The notes: a model not told the origin generated them from the sequence alone. Counted from the stretch's first letter, positions 1-6,226 are shown. The stretch: 7,932 bases of DNA from Rhodospirillaceae bacterium (GCA_003504035.1 DOBW01000112.1:1-7932), one strand, 5' to 3'. Program-made: numbers and translations.

Positions 1-894
1 CTGTCGCTGTACAGAACCAGTTATATAAAAATATAAAACAATGGGTGCTAAAAAAATGCGCCTCCCACGCCGCCCAAGCCCACGACATAGAAAAGAGCAT
101 AATTTCATTCCCCAATAAACCCCTCGCTCAGAGAGTAAAGACCAGCGGCGAGTCTCTTCAATAGAAGGAGGTCGGTGGGATAAAATTTTTGGCAATCGCC
201 ATAATAATGTCAAAACAAGGCGCGTATGCATTTTAATGATACGCCAATTATCTTCAACAAGATTAAAATTAGATGTGTTTTCCGGCGGATAAATAACACG
301 TACGGGCCGCATGATAGGAGCCACACCGCGCCAAAACAGGCGAACAAGAATGTCCGTATCAAAATCCATACGCCGCCCGATCTTCTCCTGTTCAATCAAG
401 GACTGAACCGCTTCCAGAGGATAAATACGGAAACCACACATGCTGTCGGCAATTCTGAATGAAAGAGTCTCGATCCAAACCCAAATATGGGTAATCCATC
501 GCCCAATTCTTCGAGTAAGCGGGGCCGATGAATCGTAAAGAGAACAACCACAAATAATCGTTTCTGGATATTGTTCTGACAAAACTAGAAATTCTGACAA
601 AACTGATAGATCGTGTTGGCCATCCGCATCAATTTGAAGAGCATGGGTAAATCCTGCGGATATGGCTAGCCTCATTCCTGCAATAACTGCTCCGCCTTTT
701 CCAAGATTTGCATCCAGTCGATGAACAAGGACATTTTGTGATGCGTTATTCAATAAGGCAAGCGCAGAGCGTGCAGGTTCATCACTTCCATCATCTATAA
801 TAAAAACGAAAAGACTCTCTTTTTGCAAATACTTAATTATTTTATCAAGCTGTTTATAGTGATTATGGCTTGGGATAATCGCACAAACTCTCAT
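1..894 (-). CDS. GT2 glycosyltransferase fused to LPLAT acyltransferase (ApeJ-like), 3'-truncated by window edge
   Basis: The frame is open from an ATG at 894 to the left edge (298 codons, no stop), so the gene continues outside the window. Residues 1-240 are a GT-A family 2 glycosyltransferase: IIPSHN at 6-11, the nucleotide-binding DDGS at 34-37, NLGKGGA at 63-69, the metal-binding DADGQHD at 89-95, DSMCGFRIYP at 150-159 and MDFDTD at 176-181. From about residue 247 the sequence (ETRRWSLLSERGVYWG) resembles the N-terminus of the LPLAT acyltransferases of COG4261, so the whole protein is probably the bifunctional glycosyltransferase/acyltransferase typical of APE clusters. It would help link the polyene to a sugar or lipid carrier at the cytoplasmic membrane (inference). 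The start overlaps the upstream dehydratase stop (ATGA), and GGGA lies just upstream. The GT2 call is firm. The LPLAT part rests on about 50 residues and the domain's catalytic HX4D motif is not in view. Confidence 0.88.
   Translation of the reverse strand, partial: MRVCAIIPSHNHYKQLDKIIKYLQKESLFVFIIDDGSDEPARSALALLNNASQNVLVHRLDANLGKGGAVIAGMRLAISAGFTHALQIDADGQHDLSVLSEFLVLSEQYPETIICGCSLYDSSAPLTRRIGRWITHIWVWIETLSFRIADSMCGFRIYPLEAVQSLIEQEKIGRRMDFDTDILVRLFWRGVAPIMRPVRVIYPPENTSNFNLVEDNWRIIKMHTRLVLTLLWRLPKILSHRPPSIEETRRWSLLSERGVYWGMKLCSFLCRGLGRRGRRIFLAPIVLYFYITGSVQRQ
574..604. repeat. In-frame tandem microduplication inside the glycosyltransferase gene
   Basis: The 13-mer ttctgacaaaact occurs at 574-586 and again at 592-604, a period of 18 bp. 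In the minus-strand gene it encodes the near-duplicated segment SVLSEFLVLSE (residues about 98-107). The period is a multiple of three, so the frame is kept. It looks like a small slippage duplication in a helix between the GT-A motifs. No function is implied. Confidence 0.6.
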
Positions 895-1235
895 GTTCGT
901 CCCAGCTTAATTTTTCCTGATGACATGATGCGGTCACCAATACAATAGGTGAATGTAAGTTTATCTTTTTCTCTATCTATTTGTACAGTTAGCAAAAGTA
1001 TATCGTCTGGTGAAATAACTTTTTTAAATTTGATCTGAAGATCTTGGGCATATGTTTCCCCCATATCCATATAGAGACTTCCAAAACGCATGGCCCAATC
1101 AACCTGAACAACACCAGGAAGAATTGGTTTATCAGGAAAATGTCCCTCGAAAGCTTCTGACGTGCAAGCAAGTGTAAGGCCAAGAACGACCTTATCAGCT
1201 TTCTGTTCCTTTACCTCCACAGAAGGCAATTTCAT
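891..1235 (-). CDS. apeI: ApeI-like hot-dog 3-hydroxyacyl-ACP dehydratase
   Basis: This 114-residue single hot-dog protein is FabZ/FabA-like. The catalytic-histidine loop FEGHFPDKPILPGVVQVDWA is at residues 29-48, with His32 as the expected catalytic residue. The Q-x-D-W extension is characteristic of the short dehydratases of aryl polyene clusters rather than housekeeping FabZ. It would remove water from 3-hydroxyacyl-ACP intermediates to create the conjugated double bonds, probably with a second dehydratase (ApeP-type) that is not in this window. The length fits this short family. The start codon overlaps the ligase stop (ATGA at 1235-1232), with GAGG a few bases upstream. The stop overlaps the glycosyltransferase start in the same way. 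FabZ-like fatty acid dehydratase is the alternative, but the neighbours favour the polyene role. Confidence 0.87.
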   Translation of the reverse strand: MKLPSVEVKEQKADKVVLGLTLACTSEAFEGHFPDKPILPGVVQVDWAMRFGSLYMDMGETYAQDLQIKFKKVISPDDILLLTVQIDREKDKLTFTYCIGDRIMSSGKIKLGRT

Positions 1236-2554
1236 GAATCCTCACAAAACAAAGCCATTATATCAGCGTCTCGGCGCTTGCCCATGGATTGGTTCGGAAA
1301 CGCGTCAATGAACCGCCATAAGCGCGGAAGGCCTTCCGGATCGATGGCTTGACGAATATCTTTCCTAAGCTGCCGCCCTAATCGAAAATTTCCCACCTCT
1401 TCAAGCGCCGCTTGACCTTCATCACTTAACACTACCGCAGCGGCAATACAAATGGGGTCGTTCATAACAACAACCGCTGCTTTTTTTACAAAAGAGAGTT
1501 GTTGTAGTGCCTCTTCAATATTCAAAAGCCCAATGCGTTTTCCTTCTATCTTAGCAATACGATCCGCCCTACCCAGATGATGAAAATGGCCATCCATAGG
1601 TTCAATTAGATCAGATGTCTCGATCCAATCTTGGCTAATGAAAGGTATGTAAATTGACATCCTCCCATCGTTGTCACAGCGCATAGAAAGGCTCGGCAAG
1701 AGGCTCCATGGCTCTTCCCCACTACGCAAAGAACGCGTTGCAATTGCTCCAGTCTCCGTACTGCCAAAAATCTCAATGGGACGGATTCCAAAAATAGACT
1801 GTGCAGCAAGACTTGCCTCAAGAGACAAAGGTGCTCCAGCAGAGAGAATAAGCTGGGCTTGTTGATCTGGAGATAAAGGCTCAAGCCCACCAAGACGATC
1901 AAGATGCGCAGGACTGCTTACAATAATTGAGTCTGCGGTCAACTCTGGCAAAAGAGATTCCCATAAAGCATATGTCTCAGTCGCAAAGGCTCGTCCGGTA
2001 GCCAGTGCCCAAAGAATCTTGAAAGTAAACCCATAGACATGCTGATGCGGGACAGTCGCCAGAACCTTCCCGCCGTGCTGTTCTTTTCTAAGAATTTGGT
2101 CAATGATAGCCAACTCTCCGTCAAACATCTCAAGACTTTTTGTCACGAGCTTAGGTAAACCAGTTGTGCCAGAAGTACAAAAATCAATAACGCGAAGCGT
2201 GGGATCTAGAGGCTGCAAGCTGAAAGAGAAAGCGCCGCCACTAGCTAATTCAATCATCCCATCATCAATAAGCACATCAAAATTCTCCTGCAAAGACTCA
2301 ATGACAGCCGGTTGATTTCTGGGAGGCAAGACAATACGTGCGCCAGCGTAAAGTAATCCATAAAACCCAACAATAAGATTGTAGCTATCTTGACAAACCA
2401 CCGCAGCAGCGCGGCAAGAGGAATAAGCTTTCGCAACGCCCCCAACATCCGATAGAAACTGTTGATAGGTTATGCCATTCCCCCTGCGCCAAGCAACAAA
2501 GCTGCTATTATCGGGAGGCTCAGCCATTAGTGATGAGAGGGAAGGTAATGTCAT
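1232..2554 (-). CDS. apeH: AMP-dependent acyl/aryl ligase (ApeH-like, ANL superfamily)
   Basis: The product is a 440-residue member of the ANL adenylate-forming superfamily, shorter than the usual ~500-550 residues, as is common for ligases of APE loci. Visible core motifs are TSGTTGLPK at 127-135 (P-loop-like A3), EIFGSTETG at 261-269 (A5), TSD at 313-315 (A7), GRADRIAKIEGKRIG at 328-342 (A8 hinge) and NQSMGK at 421-426, with Lys426 as the likely A10 catalytic lysine. In characterised APE systems the homologue adenylates an aromatic acid such as 4-hydroxybenzoate and loads it on an ACP as starter unit; here that is inference. The frame is open further upstream to 2758, but that stretch lies inside the membrane-protein gene and does not look like ligase. 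The ATG at 2554 gives the normal N-terminus and an ATGA overlap with the preceding stop. Confidence 0.9.
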   Translation of the reverse strand: MTLPSLSSLMAEPPDNSSFVAWRRGNGITYQQFLSDVGGVAKAYSSCRAAAVVCQDSYNLIVGFYGLLYAGARIVLPPRNQPAVIESLQENFDVLIDDGMIELASGGAFSFSLQPLDPTLRVIDFCTSGTTGLPKLVTKSLEMFDGELAIIDQILRKEQHGGKVLATVPHQHVYGFTFKILWALATGRAFATETYALWESLLPELTADSIIVSSPAHLDRLGGLEPLSPDQQAQLILSAGAPLSLEASLAAQSIFGIRPIEIFGSTETGAIATRSLRSGEEPWSLLPSLSMRCDNDGRMSIYIPFISQDWIETSDLIEPMDGHFHHLGRADRIAKIEGKRIGLLNIEEALQQLSFVKKAAVVVMNDPICIAAAVVLSDEGQAALEEVGNFRLGRQLRKDIRQAIDPEGLPRLWRFIDAFPNQSMGKRRDADIMALFCEDS

Positions 2555-3111
2555 GGCCGCACCATCTTTCTGACAATATATTCCCCAATGAACAGCACGC
2601 CCATCAAGAGATACGACACAAGCCCATTCCAAAGAGTCCACTGCGCCATTGTCCCCCACAGAATTGTGGAAAGCGAAACGGCAGCATTCAATAATAAAAA
2701 GACGAGCCAAATCCATGTCACACGACGTGTATAAGCTACACCACGCGGCGACAAACAAGGTTCGGTCAACCGCGCGATCCGCTCCACGGCTGTAGGAGGG
2801 AACAGGAGAGAAAAACCAAAATATGAAGCTACAGAAAGACTAACAATAACAGGGTATGCCTGAACGGCCCCCAGTTCGCTTTTTATATATAGGAGAACAA
2901 ACAAAACCGTAACGACAAGAAAACCAAAGCCCCATAATTTTAAATTGAGCTTTTGACGCGTGCCGTAAAGTCTGAGACCAAGGACCATCAACCCAAGAAA
3001 CAAAAAAGTCCACAGAGGCAACAAATCCATGGTGAAATAGACAATAAAAGGATAAGCGATTCCACCGAGGACCGCTAAAACAAACCAAAGGTTAGGACTA
3101 GATGATCTCAT
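2551..3111 (-). CDS. COG4648-type integral membrane protein (ApeG-position)
   Basis: The 186-residue protein is strongly hydrophobic, with about six predicted membrane helices. They lie roughly at residues 7-25, 28-46, 58-76, 84-103, 127-147 and 153-175. Between helices 4 and 5 is the conserved cytosolic-type segment ARLTEPCLSPRGVAYTRRVT, which I associate with the COG4648 membrane proteins that sit between the ACPs and the ligase in APE-type clusters. The biochemical role of the family is not established; membrane anchoring of the synthase complex or carrier handling are guesses. The ATG at 3111 overlaps the ACP gene by 14 bp. A start at 3153 is possible and would add 14 residues and lengthen the overlap, but those residues are not needed for helix 1. 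The stop overlaps the ligase start. Confidence 0.8.
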   Translation of the reverse strand: MRSSSPNLWFVLAVLGGIAYPFIVYFTMDLLPLWTFLFLGLMVLGLRLYGTRQKLNLKLWGFGFLVVTVLFVLLYIKSELGAVQAYPVIVSLSVASYFGFSLLFPPTAVERIARLTEPCLSPRGVAYTRRVTWIWLVFLLLNAAVSLSTILWGTMAQWTLWNGLVSYLLMGVLFIGEYIVRKMVRP

Positions 3112-3355
3112 CGGATGCCAGAAGTTTTTCAACACAATCCAGAACATCGCCAACCGTACGAACGTTTTTGAACTCCTGCGGTTTGACTCGCCGTCCAGTT
3201 ATGGCCTGTATTTTAACGATCAGATCAATGGCATCTATACTGTCGAGCTCTAGGTCTTCGTATAACTTAGCTTCGGGAACTACTTTCTCAGCGGGAACCT
3301 CAAACAACTCAGTCAAGACTTTTGTTATGTTTTCTAATATTTCCTGACGTGTCAT
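3098..3355 (-). CDS. apeF: Acyl carrier protein (ApeF-like)
   Basis: This 85-residue ACP has the phosphopantetheine attachment motif ELDSIDAIDL, with Ser39 as the modified residue. The flanking acidic helix and the helix 1 sequence ILENITKVLTELFEVP are typical. It is the second of two adjacent ACP genes and carries growing acyl or polyene intermediates. It is one of the presumed substrates of the phosphopantetheinyl transferase at 5556-6215. Which ACP takes the starter and which the extending chain cannot be read from sequence. I used the apeE/apeF names by operon position (first ACP E, second F). The start codon at 3355 overlaps the previous ACP stop (ATGA) and has the strongest Shine-Dalgarno of the operon. 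Confidence 0.88.
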   Translation of the reverse strand: MTRQEILENITKVLTELFEVPAEKVVPEAKLYEDLELDSIDAIDLIVKIQAITGRRVKPQEFKNVRTVGDVLDCVEKLLASDEII

Positions 3356-3618
3356 TGAGATTCCTCCCGCTGCGAAATGATAAACTGAGCAAGGCTATGA
3401 ATATTCGCAAAATGAGCTTTAACCTGTTCCGTTACTGAAGCAATTTTAATCCCATAGTTTTTCCGAAGGACTACGCCTAATTCAAGAGCATCTATAGAAT
3501 CCAAGCCTAATCCATCCCCAAAAAGGGGCTCATTACTGTCAATCTGTTCAGGTGCGATGTCTTCTAGATTCAAAGCGTCAATAATTAGTTTTTTTAATTC
3601 AAGTTCAAGGTCATCCAT
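3352..3618 (-). CDS. apeE: Acyl carrier protein (ApeE-like)
   Basis: The product is an 88-residue ACP with the motif GLGLDSIDALELGV (Ser41 is the phosphopantetheine site). It differs clearly from its neighbour ACP: it has a longer loop before the serine (FGDGLGLDSID), and its C-terminal helix has different residues. In known APE clusters the first-encoded ACP is the one loaded by the ligase; that assignment here is by position only. The ATG at 3618 was chosen because MDDLELELKKLI matches the usual ACP N-terminus. The ATG at 3648 would add ten residues unlike ACP sequence and lie deep in the acyltransferase gene. The start overlaps the acyltransferase stop by 8 bp and no convincing ribosome site precedes it, so coupled re-initiation is likely. 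Confidence 0.88.
   Translation of the reverse strand: MDDLELELKKLIIDALNLEDIAPEQIDSNEPLFGDGLGLDSIDALELGVVLRKNYGIKIASVTEQVKAHFANIHSLAQFIISQREESQ
3361..3368 (-). promoter_or_regulatory. Strong ribosome binding site for the second ACP
   Basis: On the minus strand GGGAGGAA ends about 6 bases before the ATG at 3355, and its GGAGG core (3367-3363) is 7 bases from it. It lies within the 3' end of the preceding ACP gene. It is the best match to anti-SD sequence among the intra-operon starts, which suggests that this ACP is initiated de novo as well as by coupling and is made in larger amounts. Confidence 0.65.
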
Positions 3619-4369
3619 TGGAGAGCATCTTTCGATAATAAGCATCAAGGTATTCCACCAGCTTTCGCACAGCTATCCCCCGCTGACCATATTGAAAATA
3701 AAAACCCTTGTCTAGGTATGGGCCAAGGACAAGGCTAAAAACAGGAGGGCTTAAAGGAACCTTCCACCAAGGCTCTCCTTTATAAAGCGTTGGAGGAATA
3801 CATGTAATAACTACAGTCTGGATAGGGGCTTGTGTTAAGAATGCTATATTAGCAAACCCTCGATGAAGTTTGGGCAAGGTTCCTATGGGCGTTCGTGTTC
3901 CCTCAGGAAAAATAATTAAACAACGCCCGTCTTGCAAATTTTTTCGGCAGCTCGCCACCAGATCTTCCGGCGGCAAATCATTTCTAATATAGCCAGCAGC
4001 ACGCATAAGACAGCCAAGAAAAAAGTGGTTCCAAAGCTCATGTTTAACGATACATTGAGCCCTTGGTATATAAGCCATCAGAATGACCACATCCAGCAAA
4101 GAAGGATGGTTGGCTATGACAACAGCTCCCTTACATTGGGCTAATTTCTGCCCTCCTTCAAATGTAATAGAAAGAATCTTTGTAGCTTGTAAAAGCCAGA
4201 GATAAAATCGAAACAGAACCCGCACAAGATTTTGTGTTTGTTCCTGCCTATCATGATGCGTAAACATAACCACAGGAACAATTATTGTCGCCAGCACCCC
4301 TCCCCCAACGAAGATAAAAAACAGTGCAAAAAGTTTACCAACCAGCCAAGGATATTTAGCCCATCCCAT
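3611..4369 (-). CDS. 1-acylglycerol-3-phosphate-type acyltransferase (LPLAT superfamily, ApeD-position)
   Basis: This 252-residue protein belongs to the PlsC/LPLAT superfamily. The catalytic HX4D box is NHPSLLD (His88, Asp93). The acceptor-binding FPEGTR is at 154-159, and a further conserved block (IPPTLYKGEPWWKVPLSPP) falls about 40 residues later. A hydrophobic helix at about 11-34 anchors it to the inner membrane. It would move an acyl or polyenoyl chain from an ACP or CoA to a lipid-like acceptor. The position next to the ACPs suggests polyene-specific transfer rather than bulk phospholipid synthesis (inference). The start overlaps the ketosynthase-like gene by 14 bp, with GGAAG four bases upstream of the ATG. 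Housekeeping PlsC is less likely because of the operon context. Confidence 0.88.
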   Translation of the reverse strand: MGWAKYPWLVGKLFALFFIFVGGGVLATIIVPVVMFTHHDRQEQTQNLVRVLFRFYLWLLQATKILSITFEGGQKLAQCKGAVVIANHPSLLDVVILMAYIPRAQCIVKHELWNHFFLGCLMRAAGYIRNDLPPEDLVASCRKNLQDGRCLIIFPEGTRTPIGTLPKLHRGFANIAFLTQAPIQTVVITCIPPTLYKGEPWWKVPLSPPVFSLVLGPYLDKGFYFQYGQRGIAVRKLVEYLDAYYRKMLSNG

Positions 4370-5042
4370 ATCGCTTCCAGTGCCAACATCGATTTTGGCT
4401 ATAATAATTTACCTCAAGCTCTTTTCCTTTTAAAAACTGCAAGAAAGAAAAGGCCATTGAAGTTTTTTCTTTGTTTTGATCCCCTTCATCAACGCCATCA
4501 ACCGCTTGAACTGAAAAACCCTCCCCACCTTTTGTTCTCAAAAAGAGAGCGATGACAATAGAGCTATCTTCTTGGCCGTTAAACAACGCGTAATCTCTGG
4601 GCAAAGGTTCATCACAATGAATATAAAGAACAGGTTCCTCTGGTTTTTCAGCTAAACACGCTAACGCTTCGATTAACCCACAACAAAAACTTTCATCTCC
4701 TCCTGCAACAGCAATGTGCCCTTTGTTGTTGTTGTTTTCAATAGACAGCAAACTGATTAAGGCATGATGCACGGACAAAGAAAACCCCGCTGGGGAAAGC
4801 TCTTGCGACTCAGCAATGTTTTCTAATATCGATAAAGTTCGAGAAAATTCTCCGTGCCTTGAAGAAAAAACATAACGCGCTTTTTCTAGTTCAGGAAGTG
4901 AACAAGCCAAACATAAAGCGTTCCTCCCCAAAGCTGTCACCCGCCGACGCAAAAGATGGGGCAACTCTCTTGCATCACAATTATTCTCTCCGGAACCCCA
5001 CCCAGCCCACGCACAGACGGTAAATCTTGCCAGAGAAATCAT
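4356..5042 (-). CDS. Short ketosynthase-like protein without catalytic residues (ApeC-like, Ketoacyl-synt_2 type)
   Basis: The 228-residue protein matches in outline the short beta-ketoacyl-synthase-like proteins of APE clusters. It has a conserved RRRVTALGRNAL at 32-43, SRHGE at 61-65, FSLSVHHAL at 87-95 and an aromatic C-terminus (WHWKRYG). A full KS has about 400 residues and a Cys-His-His triad; neither the size nor a TACSS-type nucleophile motif is present. By analogy with APE systems it may act as a non-catalytic partner (chain-length-factor-like) of a full ketosynthase encoded elsewhere in the cluster; this is inference. It starts 3 bp after the lipoprotein stop, with GGA eight bases before the ATG, and overlaps the acyltransferase. 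It holds a run of four Asn encoded by (AAC)4. Confidence 0.8.
   Translation of the reverse strand: MISLARFTVCAWAGWGSGENNCDARELPHLLRRRVTALGRNALCLACSLPELEKARYVFSSRHGEFSRTLSILENIAESQELSPAGFSLSVHHALISLLSIENNNNKGHIAVAGGDESFCCGLIEALACLAEKPEEPVLYIHCDEPLPRDYALFNGQEDSSIVIALFLRTKGGEGFSVQAVDGVDEGDQNKEKTSMAFSFLQFLKGKELEVNYYSQNRCWHWKRYGMG
4725..4736. repeat. Trinucleotide microsatellite (GTT)4
   Basis: Four GTT units on the plus strand read as AAC on the coding minus strand, giving Asn103-106 of the ketosynthase-like protein. The tract is in frame, so changes in repeat number would add or remove Asn without frameshift. It is short, and I see no reason to think it is a phase-variation switch. Confidence 0.5.
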
Positions 5043-5045
5043 CTT

Positions 5046-5450
5046 TTATCCATTTGAAGCTTTTGCAAGAGCTTGATCTATATTGTTCTGAAGTTGAAGC
5101 ACATTACGGTTATATTTGCGATGAATCTCTCCCATCCCTTCTAAGAGATTTTCTGACGAAAGATATTGAATGCTATAATTTGTAACCGAGTAACTTATAG
5201 CAACCACCGCTTTATGCCGTCTCCATCTTAACGAACAATGAAGAATGCCTGGCCTTACCTTTTCGACATGCCACCTCAAAGCCACAGCTGCTTTGGTAAT
5301 GATGGTCCCCGTTTTTTCCAAAGACCCCTTGCTTTCAGCTATTGGAGGAATAGAAACTGTATCAACATTGTATATTGGTTGCGTTCTAAAACACCCCATC
5401 AACACACACACAACAACAAAAAGGCATATATATTGAAAGAATCTACGCAT
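5046..5450 (-). CDS. Small secreted lipoprotein at the head of the APE-type operon
   Basis: This 134-residue protein has a lipoprotein signal: basic MRR, the hydrophobic stretch YICLFVVVCVLMG, then the lipidated Cys20. Residue 21 is Phe rather than Asp, which favours the outer membrane in Lol-type systems. The mature part contains YSIQYLSSENL at 92-102 and IHRKYNRNV at 109-117, motifs I recognise from small uncharacterised proteobacterial lipoproteins without assigned function. The ATG at 5450 was chosen over the upstream ATG at 5492 because it is preceded by AGGAG at 8 bases spacing and gives a proper signal peptide. It is the first gene of the transcription unit and is followed after 3 bp by the ketosynthase-like gene, so co-expression is very likely. 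A role in surface display or transport of the pigment is possible but unproven. Confidence 0.78.
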   Translation of the reverse strand: MRRFFQYICLFVVVCVLMGCFRTQPIYNVDTVSIPPIAESKGSLEKTGTIITKAAVALRWHVEKVRPGILHCSLRWRRHKAVVAISYSVTNYSIQYLSSENLLEGMGEIHRKYNRNVLQLQNNIDQALAKASNG

Positions 5451-5483
5451 GGTTACTTCTCCTATAAATGAATCAGGCTCTGA

Positions 5484-5512
5484 TAGACACAAGCCAGCAG
5501 CACGGATATTAT
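5484..5512 (+). promoter_or_regulatory. Candidate sigma-70 promoter of the phosphopantetheinyl transferase gene
   Basis: TAGACA (5484-5489) and TATTAT (5507-5512) each match the consensus at 5 of 6 positions and are separated by the optimal 17 bp. The start site would be near 5519, about 37 nt before the ATG at 5556. The -10 overlaps the opposite-strand TATAAT almost completely. Confidence 0.5.
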
Positions 5513-5534
5513 AGGATCAATACCCCTGTGGCAA
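5508..5534 (-). promoter_or_regulatory. Candidate sigma-70 promoter of the operon
   Basis: Reading the minus strand, TTGCCA (5534-5529, 5/6 to the -35 consensus) is followed after 15 bp by a perfect TATAAT (5513-5508). The -10 is excellent and the spacer is short. Transcription would start near 5501 and leave a leader of about 50 nt before the ATG at 5450. Identified by eye only. Confidence 0.5.
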
Positions 5535-5555
5535 TCTGGCGCGGAAAATAACAAA

Positions 5556-6215
5556 ATGATTTACTGGGTCGTTGTAGATAGCTCTTGTTTTAATCCCCCA
5601 CCTCCCTTTACCAAGTGGATAGCCGATGAAGATTATAGGGATGTGCTTAATCGTAAAAGTAAAAGGGTACAAGAGCGCTCCCTTTTTGCTAAAGGATGCC
5701 TCCGTGCCCTTTTATTTCATGTGACTGGCGAAGAAAAATGGACCTTAAGCCAAACACAGAACGGCAAACCTATTGCGACAACCTCAAATGGAGCCGCCTG
5801 CCCTTATATTTCACTTTCTCACTCAAAAACAATGATTGCGTGCGCAATATCTCTCCGTTCTCCTGTCGGAATTGACATAGAACAGCACAAACTTCGCCGT
5901 TTTCCGGACCTCGCCGCTTACGCTTTTGGACCAACCGAACAGCAATATGTAGCTAATGGAGAAATAAACGCTTTTTATAAGATTTGGACATTACGCGAAG
6001 CTCTTTCGAAAATATCCGGCAAAGGCATCATGTCAATGATCAATGGGAAAGACCTTGTCACCTGTCCACCAGATAGCGATTGTTGGATAGATCAAGAATG
6101 GAGTTTATATTATAAAAAAATCCTACCTGATTACAGTTTATCCATAGCTACACGCAAAGAGACCGACTGGAGCATCAAGAGCTTGTGTGCCGTTGACCCA
6201 ACAACGATTTTGTAG
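5556..6215 (+). CDS. 4'-phosphopantetheinyl transferase (Sfp/AcpT-type)
   Basis: The 219-residue protein has the hallmarks of the two-domain Sfp/HetI/AcpT superfamily: SLSHSKTMIACAIS at 86-99, the Mg-binding PVGIDIEQ at 103-110 (Asp107, Glu109) and FYKIWTLREALSKISGKG at 140-157 (Glu148, Lys152). It transfers the phosphopantetheine arm from CoA to the carrier serine of apo-ACPs. The obvious substrates are the two ACPs at 3098-3618. It is transcribed away from the operon from a shared intergenic region. The ribosome site is weak (GGAAAA upstream), and no in-frame ATG lies upstream in the intergenic DNA. A general housekeeping role on other carrier proteins cannot be excluded. The family call is firm because all motifs are intact. 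Confidence 0.92.
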   Translation: MIYWVVVDSSCFNPPPPFTKWIADEDYRDVLNRKSKRVQERSLFAKGCLRALLFHVTGEEKWTLSQTQNGKPIATTSNGAACPYISLSHSKTMIACAISLRSPVGIDIEQHKLRRFPDLAAYAFGPTEQQYVANGEINAFYKIWTLREALSKISGKGIMSMINGKDLVTCPPDSDCWIDQEWSLYYKKILPDYSLSIATRKETDWSIKSLCAVDPTTIL

Positions 6216-6226
6216 GTCGTACAAAA
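6208..6226. terminator. Weak AT-rich inverted repeat between convergent genes
   Basis: TTTTGTA (6208-6214) and TACAAAA (6220-6226) form a 7-bp stem with loop GGTCG. It spans the phosphopantetheinyl transferase stop codon and lies 14 bp before the convergent lipoprotein gene's end. The stem has only one G-C pair and no T-run of normal length follows it, so it is at best a weak bidirectional terminator. I see no better one in this gap. Confidence 0.2.

Noticed and set aside
1..893. Short ORFs on both strands (for example 226-462 plus and 210-395 minus) in the leftmost region
   Set aside because: They are shadows of the continuous 298-codon glycosyltransferase frame, which lacks only a stop because the window ends.
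2555..2758. Extension of the ligase to an ATG at 2758
   Set aside because: It would overlap the membrane protein gene by about 200 bp. The extra 68 residues do not look like ligase, and the ATG at 2554 gives the expected N-terminus and overlap.
4725..4736. (GTT)4 tract as a phase-variation switch
   Set aside because: Trinucleotide units in a coding frame cannot switch the frame, and four copies are too few for frequent slippage.
5992..6012. Arg instead of Lys in the WxxKEA motif of the phosphopantetheinyl transferase
   Set aside because: WTLREA is a common natural variant in proteobacterial members, and the metal-binding acidic residues and following Lys are intact, so it does not suggest loss of activity.
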